From: GCA-2746795 sp046496595
GTDB lineage: Bacteria; Chloroflexota; Anaerolineae; Promineifilales; Promineifilaceae
Reading direction: 5' to 3'
Assembly (NCBI GenBank): GCA_046496595.1
Contig: JAWOGU010000484.1
Span: forward strand, 1-32,509
DNA: 32,509 bases
Notes under the pieces: generated by a model
Databases searched by the model: none
What the model was told of the DNA's origin: nothing
Seen by the model: only the letters and a program-made list of their open reading frames with translations
Program-made: the position numbers and the translations under genes
Shown here: piece by piece, positions 1 through 7,810 of the stretch
How the letters are laid out: each line of letters begins with the position of its first letter
How positions within the stretch are numbered: the first letter of the stretch is position 1

Positions 1-984
1 CTTGCCAAATGTTGTTTGCCCAATTAAAGCGCCGCGCCCTTCATCGCGGATGGCGCCTGCCAGCACTTCTGAGGCGCTGGCGCTGCCTTCATCTATCAGA
101 ACGACCAGTGGTATTTCTTCCGCCAGTCCTTTGTCGGTCGATTCATACAGCCGTTCACGGCCATCGCCGAAGCGTTCCCGCAAAATAATGCCCGCCGGCA
201 AGAACTGGTCGGCAATGTCAATGGCGGTGTCCAGACTGCCGCCGGGGTTTCGCCGCAAATCCAGAATGAAACCTTCCGGGTTGGCGCTGATGAGGTCTGT
301 CAGTGCTTCTTCCAGTTCAACTGCCGAGTTATCCCCGAAGCGGCTGAGGCGCAGGTAGGCGATGTTGCCGTCGAGGATTTCACTGCGAACACTTTTTAGT
401 TCTACCACATCACGGATGATTTCCAGTTCAAATTGCTCGTCGCCGCGTTGAATAAGCAGGAGAACGGCCGTTCCTGCTGGACCGCGCACCAGATTAGCGG
501 CGTCAATGACATCCATGCCCGTTAAGTCAACGCCGTTCGCTTCCAACAAGCGGTCTCCCGGCCGCAAACCGGCAGCCTCTGCCGGAGAACCGTCGATAGG
601 CGACACAATCGTAATAAAATCGTCCCGCGACTCCACTTCCGCGCCAATGCCCTGAAACTCTCCCGACATCGTCTGTCTGGCGGCTACTTCATCGGCGGGC
701 GAAAGATAGCGGGAGTGATCGTCATTTAAGGCCGCCAGCATCCCGTCGATGGCCCCTTTCGTCAGCAGCGCATCATCCACTGGCTGATCATAATAACGGG
801 TATGCACCAATGCCCAAACTTCCCAAAAAGGCGCAAAAACATCCTCGGCCTCCTTTGGCGTGGTGGAGGCTGCCCCAAAAATAGCATACGGCGCCCAGGG
901 GGATTGAGCCAGAAAATAGCCAAACCCAAAGGCCGTGATAGAAAAAATGAGAATGGTGATGACGCTTAGGACCCGTGATTTCAT
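1..984 (-). CDS. S41 family C-terminal processing peptidase (CtpA-like), 3' end cut by window edge
   Basis: Carboxy-terminal processing serine protease of the S41/Prc family, acting outside the membrane on protein C-termini. The 328 visible residues start at an ATG at 984 with GGAG about 7 bases upstream. Residues 1-26 are a hydrophobic signal/anchor segment. A PDZ domain follows at about 105-195 (SGEFQGIGAEV, then SPAEAAGLRPGDRLLEANG). The S41 core contains the NPGGSLDTAIDIADQFLPAG segment. The motif GSASASE gives a catalytic Ser at about 303, and TFGK gives the general-base Lys at 328, the last codon in the window. The Ser-Lys spacing of 25 equals that of E. coli Prc as I recall it. Both catalytic residues are present, so the gene looks intact apart from the missing C-terminus. 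It is transcribed divergently from the glycosylphosphotransferase gene. Family assignment is confident; the substrate is unknown. Confidence 0.93.
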   Translation of the reverse strand, partial: MKSRVLSVITILIFSITAFGFGYFLAQSPWAPYAIFGAASTTPKEAEDVFAPFWEVWALVHTRYYDQPVDDALLTKGAIDGMLAALNDDHSRYLSPADEVAARQTMSGEFQGIGAEVESRDDFITIVSPIDGSPAEAAGLRPGDRLLEANGVDLTGMDVIDAANLVRGPAGTAVLLLIQRGDEQFELEIIRDVVELKSVRSEILDGNIAYLRLSRFGDNSAVELEEALTDLISANPEGFILDLRRNPGGSLDTAIDIADQFLPAGIILRERFGDGRERLYESTDKGLAEEIPLVVLIDEGSASASEVLAGAIRDEGRGALIGQTTFGK

Positions 985-1168
985 GAAATTCTCCAGAAAA
1001 ATGATGTGGATAACGGCCGTTTCAAGCCCCAATTATTCGCCTGACAGCCATCAAGATAGATTGTAATTTTTACCATGTTAACTGTACTTAATAAACAATA
1101 GCTTGGCGTAGGCTAAGAGATGCTTAAACGCTGAGAAATCGCTTATTTGTAGGGAAATTGCCCTCTGC

Positions 1169-1174
1169 TACAAT
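1169..1174 (+). promoter_or_regulatory. Candidate -10 box for the glycosylphosphotransferase gene
   Basis: TACAAT lies 29 bases before the ATG at 1204. The hexamer 17 bp upstream (TTTGTA, 1146-1151) is a poor -35. The 985-1203 gap separates two divergent genes and also holds one AACGGCCGTT palindrome at 1012-1021. No clear promoter was found for the leftward protease gene. Confidence 0.35.
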
Positions 1175-1203
1175 ATGAAAGAGTCAAAAAGGCATGTTGG
1201 AAA

Positions 1204-2736
1204 ATGATTAATCAAAAAGTTCGTACAACCTATACTATTTCGCTGGTTGTGCTCGATGCGGTTCTGATTTGTACCGGGTTTATTCTGGCCTATGAGCTGC
1301 GGTTCATCATTCCCTGGCCCGAACCCCTAGAGAATCCAATCGCCCTGATCAATTATTATGGGTTGATTGCTGTCCAGGTTGTTAGCATCATTGTTGTCCT
1401 GTTTCTATATCGACAATATTACATCCCCAGAGCCGTTTCTCGTGTAGACCAATTCTATTACATCTTTGCAGCTGTTTCGATTGGCACGCTTGTGTCCGTG
1501 GCTGTCTCCACCTTTGCGTTCAAAGGCGAAGACGTCATTCGAGATTTTCCTCGTACCTTAGTCATTTACGCCTGGGTGATTACCATCATCTTACTCGTCG
1601 TGGGGCGGGCGGTGCATCAGGTCATGCGTGGCGTCATACGGCGGCGATATGGCATTGGTCAAGATCGGCTGTTGGTGGTGGGCACGGGCGATATGGCGCA
1701 AATTGTGGTGCAGCGTATTTTGTGGCGGCCTGATTTGGGCTACAAGCTGGTGGGCATTGTCAATGGCGACGAGGTGACTGAAGTAAATGGCATTCCCGTT
1801 GTGGGGCGGCCAGAGGATTTGCCGGAACTGATTGAATCCTATCAAATTGATGAAGTGATCATCGCCATGCCGGAAAAAGGCCACCGGGAAACCGTGCGCG
1901 TGATTTCATATTGTGAACGAGGCCGCGTTTCTATTAAAACATTTCCTGACATTTTCCAATTCGTGACGACGCAAGCCACTATTGATGATTTGGGCGGGCT
2001 GCCTTTGCTGACAGTGCGTGATTTTGCCCTGCGTGGTTACATGCTTATTTTTAAGCGCTGGATTGATTTCTTTGGCTCCACTCTGGGCATGATCGCCTTG
2101 TCTCCGCTGCTGTTGTTTGTGGCTATCTTGATCAAATTAGAATCGCCTGGTCCGGTGTTTTTTGTTCAGGAACGGATGGGTTTGGACGGGAAGCCATTTT
2201 TGATGCTGAAATTCCGATCTATGCGCCTGGACGCCGAGAAAAACGGCCCAGGATGGACCATGGAAGATGATCCACGCCAGACAAAAATCGGCCGGCTGCT
2301 GCGGCAGATTGAGGTGGATGAGCTGCCGAATCTCATCAATGTGTTTTTGGGCGAGATGAGCCTGGTGGGTCCAAGACCTGAGCAGGCTCACTATGTGGCC
2401 CAATTCCGTAAAATTGTGCCGCGCTATATGGACCGTCACCGCGAGAAGGGCGGCATGACGGGCTGGGCGCAGGTTAATGGGCTGCGTGGCGACACCTCCA
2501 TTATGGAGCGCACCAAGTACGATTTATGGTATTCGGAGAACTGGTCAGTGCTGCTTGACATTAAAATCATTTTGCGTACCGTCTGGCAGATTATTGATCG
2601 GCGCAATGGGAACCGAATCCGTTCTGAGGTGAAGCCCTCTCAAGTGGTGGTGACGCATGAGAAGCAAGCTGAAGCCGCTTCTGCTAATGGACAGCCTGCT
2701 TCTTCTTCGGCGCAGGCGGTTAACAGGAAGAATTAG
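1204..2736 (+). CDS. Exopolysaccharide biosynthesis polyprenyl glycosylphosphotransferase (WcaJ-like)
   Basis: Initiating enzyme of exopolysaccharide or capsule synthesis. The family transfers a sugar-1-phosphate from a nucleotide sugar onto undecaprenyl phosphate at the inner membrane. The 510 residues show four N-terminal membrane segments (about 11-31, 52-72, 84-104, 119-138). A Rossmann/CoA-binding-like domain follows (LLVVGTGDMAQ, about 156-165), then a re-entrant hydrophobic segment (about 288-310). The bacterial sugar transferase domain has LESPGPVFFVQERMG, KFRSMR, the DELPNL acidic pair (D372, E373) and EMSLVGPRPEQ near 384-394. Length and domain order are typical of the family. The tail after about residue 478 is low-complexity. 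No strong ribosome binding site precedes the ATG. No other polysaccharide gene is nearby, so the sugar substrate (glucose, galactose or another) cannot be told. Confidence 0.93.
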   Translation: MINQKVRTTYTISLVVLDAVLICTGFILAYELRFIIPWPEPLENPIALINYYGLIAVQVVSIIVVLFLYRQYYIPRAVSRVDQFYYIFAAVSIGTLVSVAVSTFAFKGEDVIRDFPRTLVIYAWVITIILLVVGRAVHQVMRGVIRRRYGIGQDRLLVVGTGDMAQIVVQRILWRPDLGYKLVGIVNGDEVTEVNGIPVVGRPEDLPELIESYQIDEVIIAMPEKGHRETVRVISYCERGRVSIKTFPDIFQFVTTQATIDDLGGLPLLTVRDFALRGYMLIFKRWIDFFGSTLGMIALSPLLLFVAILIKLESPGPVFFVQERMGLDGKPFLMLKFRSMRLDAEKNGPGWTMEDDPRQTKIGRLLRQIEVDELPNLINVFLGEMSLVGPRPEQAHYVAQFRKIVPRYMDRHREKGGMTGWAQVNGLRGDTSIMERTKYDLWYSENWSVLLDIKIILRTVWQIIDRRNGNRIRSEVKPSQVVVTHEKQAEAASANGQPASSSAQAVNRKN

Positions 2737-2775
2737 GAACTCCTTTTTCTCGCTAATAGAATGGGGGTATGACAA

Positions 2776-2796
2776 GGGGAAAACGGCCGTTTCCCC
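2776..2796. terminator. Hairpin downstream of the glycosylphosphotransferase gene
   Basis: A near-perfect inverted repeat lies 40 bases after the stop codon at 2736. GGGGAAA pairs with TTTCCCC around the CGGCCG core, with one bulged A. It is an extended copy of the AACGGCCGTT palindrome. No T-run follows on the plus strand, so function as an intrinsic terminator is uncertain. Confidence 0.4.
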
Positions 2797-2852
2797 ACCC
2801 CTTATCTGACCTCCGCTTCCCCCACTCCCCCAAAATCTAACAGGGTTCTTAT

Positions 2853-2881
2853 TTGACGCTGATCTGTCCCCATGATATGAT
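2853..2881 (+). promoter_or_regulatory. Sigma70-like promoter of the hrcA heat-shock operon
   Basis: TTGACG (2853-2858) and TATGAT (2876-2881) are separated by exactly 17 bp, close to the vegetative consensus. The predicted start near 2888 lies just upstream of the CIRCE operator, the usual layout for HrcA-repressed operons. Confidence 0.8.
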
Positions 2882-2896
2882 AATTAAAGCATACCC

Positions 2897-2923
2897 TTAG
2901 CACTCTACAGGTGTGAGTGCCAG
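2897..2923 (+). promoter_or_regulatory. CIRCE operator (HrcA binding site)
   Basis: TTAGCACTC (2897-2905), a 9-base spacer, then GAGTGCCAG (2915-2923). The consensus is TTAGCACTC-N9-GAGTGCTAA, so the left arm is perfect and the right arm has two mismatches at its outer end. It lies between the promoter and hrcA, so HrcA is expected to repress its own operon. Confidence 0.9.
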
Positions 2924-2940
2924 GGATAAAAAGAGCACTT

Positions 2941-2964
2941 AGGGCGAACTAAACAGTTCGCCCT
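2941..2964 (+). promoter_or_regulatory. Perfect hairpin in the hrcA 5' leader
   Basis: AGGGCGAACT (2941-2950) and AGTTCGCCCT (2955-2964) form a perfect 10-bp stem with an AAAC loop, 17 bases before the hrcA ATG. Only two T residues follow, so it is not a standard terminator. No good Shine-Dalgarno sequence lies between it and the start codon. It may stabilise the mRNA or tune translation. Confidence 0.6.
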
Positions 2965-2981
2965 TGTCGTGAAAAATCCAC

Positions 2982-4046
2982 ATGGATTATCCATTAACCG
3001 ACCGTCAAGAAAGAATCCTCGATCTGGTTATCCGTACCTTTATTGAAACGGGTATGCCGGTGGGATCCAATATGCTGGTCAATCGCTTCGAGATGCGGAT
3101 CAGTCCTGCTACGGTGCGTAATGAACTGGCGGCTCTAGGCGAAATGGGTTATCTGGTGCAGTTGCACACCTCTGCCGGACGTATTCCTACGGAAGCCGGA
3201 TACCGGTATTTTGTGCAAAAATTGTTGGGCGAGTTTCGCCTCCCTGTTCATGAACAACAGATGATCCGGCATCAATTCCATCAGGCAAGATTGGATTTAA
3301 ACCAGTGGATGCAGTTGGCGGCGGCTATTCTGGCGCATACGTCACAAGGCGCCAGTTTTGTTACCGCGCCGCAGCGTCCGGTAAACCGTTTTAAGCATGT
3401 CCAACTCATTTCCACCCAGGATAGATTGGTGTTGATGATTGTGGTAATGGTGGGCGGTGAGGTGTCACAGCAGATGCTGATATTGGCCGAACCGCTGGCG
3501 CAGTCGCAATTAAGTGTGGCAGCCAACCGCTTAAACGACTTGTTTGCCAACAACACGTATGAGGATATTCTGGCCCTTTTTCCCAGCCTGGACTCCTTAG
3601 AGGGCGATGCCACCCGGCTTGTTTTGGATGTACTCAAACGGGCTGATGATCGGGCTATCAGCAATATTTACCGGGATGGTGTGGTTAATTTGCTGGGAAA
3701 TGAAGGCACGCGGCAGGCTGTGCGCGTGTTGGAAGAGCAGAACCTGCTGGCGGATGTGATTTCAGGCACAACGGGCGCGGATAATCGAGGTGTGCAGGTA
3801 TTGATCGGCGGGGAAGGACGTTGGGAAGAATTAAAAGATTGCACGATTATCCTTTCGCGGTATGGTGTGCTGGAGCATTTTAGCGGCACGGTGGCGGTCA
3901 TTGGCCCCACCCGAATGCCATATGGGCGTAATGTAGCCGCCGTGCGTTATGTGGCGGATCTCATGAGCAATCTTGTTTACGATTATTATCTGGATGAATT
4001 ACCAGAAGGAAACAGTATAAACGAAGAGGTTGATATCAGTGAATGA
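2982..4046 (+). CDS. hrcA: Heat-inducible transcription repressor HrcA
   Basis: Repressor of class I heat-shock genes. It binds CIRCE, and GroEL assists its folding in studied bacteria. The 354 residues begin with the winged-helix DNA-binding region (LTDRQERILDLVIRTFIETG, MPVGSNML, SPATVRNELAALGEMGYL) followed by the family-typical HTSAGRIPTEAGYRYFV segment at about 65-80. The remaining GAF-like and dimerisation domain ends with the characteristic MPYGRNVAAVRYVADLM near residues 310-327. The start was chosen because the N-terminus aligns with known HrcA proteins, although the ribosome binding site is weak. It is the first gene of the operon, behind a matching CIRCE, and its 3' end overlaps grpE. 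Confidence 0.97.
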   Translation: MDYPLTDRQERILDLVIRTFIETGMPVGSNMLVNRFEMRISPATVRNELAALGEMGYLVQLHTSAGRIPTEAGYRYFVQKLLGEFRLPVHEQQMIRHQFHQARLDLNQWMQLAAAILAHTSQGASFVTAPQRPVNRFKHVQLISTQDRLVLMIVVMVGGEVSQQMLILAEPLAQSQLSVAANRLNDLFANNTYEDILALFPSLDSLEGDATRLVLDVLKRADDRAISNIYRDGVVNLLGNEGTRQAVRVLEEQNLLADVISGTTGADNRGVQVLIGGEGRWEELKDCTIILSRYGVLEHFSGTVAVIGPTRMPYGRNVAAVRYVADLMSNLVYDYYLDELPEGNSINEEVDISE

Positions 4047-4608
4047 CGAAAAAGTAAAAGAAACAACCCCTGAAGTGGAAAAAGAGCAGGAAGTGATGGC
4101 AAATGGAGTGGAAGGGGAAACGGCCGTTTCCGACACCACCCCAGCCGAACCCACCTGTGGAGAATTGTTAGCCGCTGCACAAGAAGAAGCCGCCAAAAAC
4201 CTGGATGGCTGGATGCGCTCACAGGCCGAATTTGCCAACGCGCGCAAACGCATGGAAAAACAGCGCGTCGAAATTCAGGTGCGCGCCGCCACAGATATGG
4301 TCACCAGACTGCTGCCGGTGATCGATGATTTTGAGCGCGCCTTTGACAATGTGCCAGACATCATTCATGAAGATAGTTGGTTTGCAGGCATCGAATTGGT
4401 AAACCGCAAACTGGCTAACGTCCTGGAAAGCTTTAATGTCGAAACCATCCAGTCTGTAGGGCAAATGTTTGATCCCAACTGCCACGAAGCCATCATGCAA
4501 GAACCATCCGACGAGTACGAAAGCGGCATCGTCATTAAAGAATTGCAAAAAGGATACAAAATGGGTGATCGCGTGATCCGCCCATCCTTAGTAAACGTAG
4601 CAGCATAA
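4039..4608 (+). CDS. grpE: Nucleotide exchange factor GrpE
   Basis: Co-chaperone that releases ADP from DnaK. I place the start at the GTG at 4039, which has GAGG 9 bases upstream and overlaps the hrcA stop by 8 bases, giving 189 residues. A TTG at 4030 would add three residues but abuts the ribosome binding site. The acidic, disordered N-terminus includes an ETAV tetrapeptide encoded by an AACGGCCGTT palindrome (4119-4128). The long helical region follows (LDGWMRSQAEFANARKRMEK), then RLLPVIDDFERAF. The C-terminal beta domain has MFDPNCHEAIMQEPS and VIKELQKGYKMGDRVIRPS. All are GrpE hallmarks. Overlap with hrcA suggests translational coupling. Confidence 0.96.
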   Translation: MNDEKVKETTPEVEKEQEVMANGVEGETAVSDTTPAEPTCGELLAAAQEEAAKNLDGWMRSQAEFANARKRMEKQRVEIQVRAATDMVTRLLPVIDDFERAFDNVPDIIHEDSWFAGIELVNRKLANVLESFNVETIQSVGQMFDPNCHEAIMQEPSDEYESGIVIKELQKGYKMGDRVIRPSLVNVAA

Positions 4609-4684
4609 TAAGCGTCTGGCGCAGCGTGGCGTACAATTGACCACGGTCACATCAGACAATCATAAAGAAAACGAGGACAAAAAA

Positions 4685-6592
4685 ATGGGTAAAATAATCG
4701 GTATCGATCTGGGTACAACAAACTCTGTAGCAGCCGTCATGGAAGGGGGTGAACCCGTTGTGATTCCCAGCGCGGAAGGCAGCCGCCTGTTTCCCTCTAT
4801 CGTTGCTGTGAATCCTAAAACAGGTGAACGTCTGGTGGGGCAGGTAGCTAAACGGCAGTCCGTCGTTAATGCCACCAACACCATTTATTCCGTGAAACGC
4901 TTCATGGGCCGCAAATACGACGATCCGGAAGTAGAACGGGCGCGCGGCTACGTGCCCTATGATATCCGCAAGGCAGCCAACGGCGATATCCGGGTGGTGA
5001 TGAACGAACGGGAATACTCCCCGCCGGAAGTCTCCGCCATGATCCTGCAAAAAATCAAAACAGACGCCGAGGCTTATCTGGGCCAGCCGGTCACCCAGGC
5101 CGTCATCACCGTGCCCGCCTACTTTAACGACAGCCAGCGTCAGGCCACCAAAGACGCCGGTAAAATTGCCGGTTTGGAAGTGATGCGTATCGTCAATGAG
5201 CCGACAGCCTCCTCCCTGGCCTATGGCATTGGCAACAAAAAAGATGAAATGATTGCGGTCTATGACCTGGGCGGCGGCACCTTCGACATCTCCATCCTGG
5301 AAGTGGGGGATGGCGTCTTTGAAGTGAAATCCACCAATGGCGACACTTTCCTTGGCGGCGACGACTTTGACCAGAAAATCATCGACTGGGCCGCAGAGCA
5401 GTTCAAAATGGAGCAGGGCATTGACCTGCGCCAGGACCGTCAGGCTTTGCAGCGCTTGAAAGAAGCCTCTGAGAAAGCCAAAATCGAACTCTCAACCATG
5501 ATGCAAACCGAGTTAAATCTGCCCTATATCACGGCCGATGCTACCGGTCCCAAGCATTTGAACATGACCCTGAGCCGCGCCAAACTGGAACAGTTGACCG
5601 AAGACCTGGTGCGGCGCTCCATCGAACCGTGCCGTCAGGCGTTAAAAGACGCCGGTTTGTCTACTTCTGAGATTACCGAGGTGGTATTGGTTGGTGGTAT
5701 GACCCGGGCGCCTGCCATTCAGGAAGCAGTGCGTAAGTTCTTCAACCGGGAGCCACACAAAGGCGTCAATCCGGATGAGGTGGTGGGTATTGGCGCGGCG
5801 ATTCAGGCCGGTGTATTGGGCGGTGACGTAAAAGACGTGCTGCTCTTGGACGTGACACCTCTGACCTTGAGCATTGAGACACTGGGCGGCGTGGCAACGC
5901 CGTTGATTGACCGTAATACCACCATCCCCACGCGTAAAGGCCAGGTCTTCTCCACTGCCGCTGATATGCAAACGCAGGTAGAAATTCACGTCACGCAGGG
6001 CGAACGCCCCATGGCAGCGGATAATAAAAGCCTGGGCAAGTTCATCCTGGATGGTATTCCGCCGGCGCCGCGGGGTGTGCCGCAGATTGAGGTTACATTC
6101 GATATCAACGCCGATGGCATTTTGAATGTGACGGCTAAAGACAAGGCGACCAGCCGCGAACAGGCAATGCAGATCATTCCATCCAGCGGTTTGCAAGACA
6201 TGGAAATCGAGCGCATGGTGCAGGATGCGGAGCAGCACGCGGCAGAAGACTTGAAGCGTAAGGAAGCGGTGGAAGCGCGCAACATGGCGGATTCGGCGGT
6301 GTACGCAGCCGAGAAATTCCTGGCGGATAATGCTGCTAATATTCCTGACGCTCAGAAAACGGCCGTTCAAGCCCAAATTGATGTCGTGAAATCCGCCATG
6401 GAAGGCGGCGACGCCGTAGCCATGAAAGACGGCGCCGCCCAACTGCAAAACGTCCTCCAGCAGGCCGGCGCAGCCATGTACCAGCAGCAGGCTGGTCCTG
6501 CTGATCCGGGAGCCGGTGAAGCTGCCGGTGATCCCGGCGCTGGTCCCAAAGGATCAGATGAAGACGTGATTGAAGGCGAATTCAGCGAGTAA
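4685..6592 (+). CDS. dnaK: Molecular chaperone DnaK (Hsp70)
   Basis: ATP-dependent Hsp70 chaperone of the cytoplasm, working with DnaJ and GrpE. The start is the ATG at 4685, with GAGGA 7 bases upstream and MGKIIGIDLGTTNS at the N-terminus. An in-frame TTG at 4637 would add 16 residues not seen in the family. The 635 residues include the ATPase motifs GTTNS, YFNDSQRQATKDAG, EPTASSLAYG, VYDLGGGTFD and VLVGGMTRAP. The substrate-binding domain has the LLLDVTPLTLSIETLGG linker and the RNTTIPT segment. The C-terminal lid ends in a Gly/Ala/Pro-rich tail and DEDVIEGEFSE, the usual bacterial acidic terminus. Full length. Confidence 0.98.
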   Translation: MGKIIGIDLGTTNSVAAVMEGGEPVVIPSAEGSRLFPSIVAVNPKTGERLVGQVAKRQSVVNATNTIYSVKRFMGRKYDDPEVERARGYVPYDIRKAANGDIRVVMNEREYSPPEVSAMILQKIKTDAEAYLGQPVTQAVITVPAYFNDSQRQATKDAGKIAGLEVMRIVNEPTASSLAYGIGNKKDEMIAVYDLGGGTFDISILEVGDGVFEVKSTNGDTFLGGDDFDQKIIDWAAEQFKMEQGIDLRQDRQALQRLKEASEKAKIELSTMMQTELNLPYITADATGPKHLNMTLSRAKLEQLTEDLVRRSIEPCRQALKDAGLSTSEITEVVLVGGMTRAPAIQEAVRKFFNREPHKGVNPDEVVGIGAAIQAGVLGGDVKDVLLLDVTPLTLSIETLGGVATPLIDRNTTIPTRKGQVFSTAADMQTQVEIHVTQGERPMAADNKSLGKFILDGIPPAPRGVPQIEVTFDINADGILNVTAKDKATSREQAMQIIPSSGLQDMEIERMVQDAEQHAAEDLKRKEAVEARNMADSAVYAAEKFLADNAANIPDAQKTAVQAQIDVVKSAMEGGDAVAMKDGAAQLQNVLQQAGAAMYQQQAGPADPGAGEAAGDPGAGPKGSDEDVIEGEFSE

Positions 6593-6614
6593 AACGGTAC
6601 AAATCCGTTTATTT

Positions 6615-6660
6615 ACAGCAGGTTATGGGTATATTTTCCTGTAACCTGCTGTCACTTTTT
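6615..6660 (+). terminator. Hairpin with T-run between dnaK and dnaJ
   Basis: ACAGCAGGTTA (6615-6625) pairs perfectly with TAACCTGCTGT (6642-6652) across a 16-base loop, followed by CACTTTTT ending at 6660. It has the form of an intrinsic terminator but sits inside the operon, ending 2 bases before the dnaJ ATG. It could partly terminate transcription, act as a processing site, or limit dnaJ translation. Confidence 0.65.
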
Positions 6661-6662
6661 CT

Positions 6663-7808
6663 ATGGCAAACAAACGAGATTACTACGAAGTGTTAGGCGT
6701 TTCTCGAAACGCCACCAAAGAAGAACTCAAAAAAGCCTATCGCCGCCTGGCGCGGGAGTATCATCCCGACGTCAGTAAAGAACCAGGCTCCGACGAAAAG
6801 TTCAAAGAAGTCAACGAAGCCTACGAAGCCTTGTCTGACGATGACACGCGGGCGCGCTATGATCGTTTTGGTCATGCAGGCATGGAAGGCGGCGCCGGTT
6901 TCTCCGGTTTCGAGGGCGGTTTTGGCAGCGTTGCCGACATTTTCGAAGAGTTCTTTGGCGGTTTTGGCGGCAATGCCCGCCGTCAGCGGCGCGGCCCACG
7001 GCGCGGCAGCGATCTGCGTTATGACTTAAAGATCTCGTTTGAGGAAGCTGTCTTTGGCGTGGATAAAGAGATAGATGTCGAGCGCCCGGCGATGTGCCCG
7101 TCCTGTAATGGTTCTGGCGCCGAACCGGGATCTCGCCCCCAGCGCTGCCCTACGTGCAGCGGCAGTGGTGAAGTGCGCCGGGTACAGCAGTCGATTCTAG
7201 GCTCGTTTGTGAACGTGACGGCCTGTCCCAATTGTCGGGGAACTGGCGAAGTGATTGAGACGCCGTGCAGTACTTGTCACGGCAATAAACTGGTCCAAGA
7301 AACCCGCACCTTGAAGGTAAAAGTACCTCCGGGCGTTGATAACGACACCCAGATACGTCTCTCCGGAGAGGGTACGCCTGGCGCCGATGGCGGTCCGCCG
7401 GGAAACCTGTACGTGATCATCCGGGTTAACAAACATAAATTTTTTGAGCGCCGGGGTGACGATATCTGGATGGATCTGGAAATTAACGTGGCCCAGGCTG
7501 CTCTGGGGGATGAAGTGAAAGTCCCTACAATTGACGGCGAAACAAGCCTGACCATCCCGCCTGGCGTCGAATCCGGTAAAGTCTTTAAGTTGAAGCAAAT
7601 AGGCGTGCCGCGGCTGGATCGCAGCGGGCGGGGTGTGGATATGGGGCGGGGGGATCAACACGTGTTGATTCATGTGACCATCCCGAAAAAATTATCTGAA
7701 GAGCAACGAGCCTTGTTCCAAAAGTTAGCGGGAACGCTGGGTAAAGAAGTGGTGCCGCAGCGTGATCGCGGTTTTCTGGGCCATCTGAAAGATGCGTTAG
7801 GTTTCTAA
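6663..7808 (+). CDS. dnaJ: Chaperone protein DnaJ (Hsp40)
   Basis: Hsp40 co-chaperone that delivers substrates to DnaK and stimulates its ATPase. The 381 residues are a complete type I DnaJ. The J domain carries HPD at 34-36. A Gly/Phe-rich linker (FSGFEGGFGSV...FFGGFGG) follows. The zinc region has four CxxCxGxG-type repeats (CPSCNGSG, CPTCSGSG, CPNCRGTG, CSTCHGNK; the last has N in place of the final Gly-x). The C-terminal substrate-binding domains include VPPGVDNDTQIRLSGEGTPG. The start at 6663 follows immediately after a terminator-like hairpin and has no visible Shine-Dalgarno sequence, so its expression may be lower than that of dnaK. Confidence 0.97.
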   Translation: MANKRDYYEVLGVSRNATKEELKKAYRRLAREYHPDVSKEPGSDEKFKEVNEAYEALSDDDTRARYDRFGHAGMEGGAGFSGFEGGFGSVADIFEEFFGGFGGNARRQRRGPRRGSDLRYDLKISFEEAVFGVDKEIDVERPAMCPSCNGSGAEPGSRPQRCPTCSGSGEVRRVQQSILGSFVNVTACPNCRGTGEVIETPCSTCHGNKLVQETRTLKVKVPPGVDNDTQIRLSGEGTPGADGGPPGNLYVIIRVNKHKFFERRGDDIWMDLEINVAQAALGDEVKVPTIDGETSLTIPPGVESGKVFKLKQIGVPRLDRSGRGVDMGRGDQHVLIHVTIPKKLSEEQRALFQKLAGTLGKEVVPQRDRGFLGHLKDALGF

Positions 7809-7810
7809 TT

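Noticed and set aside
5642..6448. Open frame of 268 codons on the minus strand inside dnaK
   Set aside because: It is antisense to highly conserved DnaK sequence and its His/Arg-rich translation matches no family.
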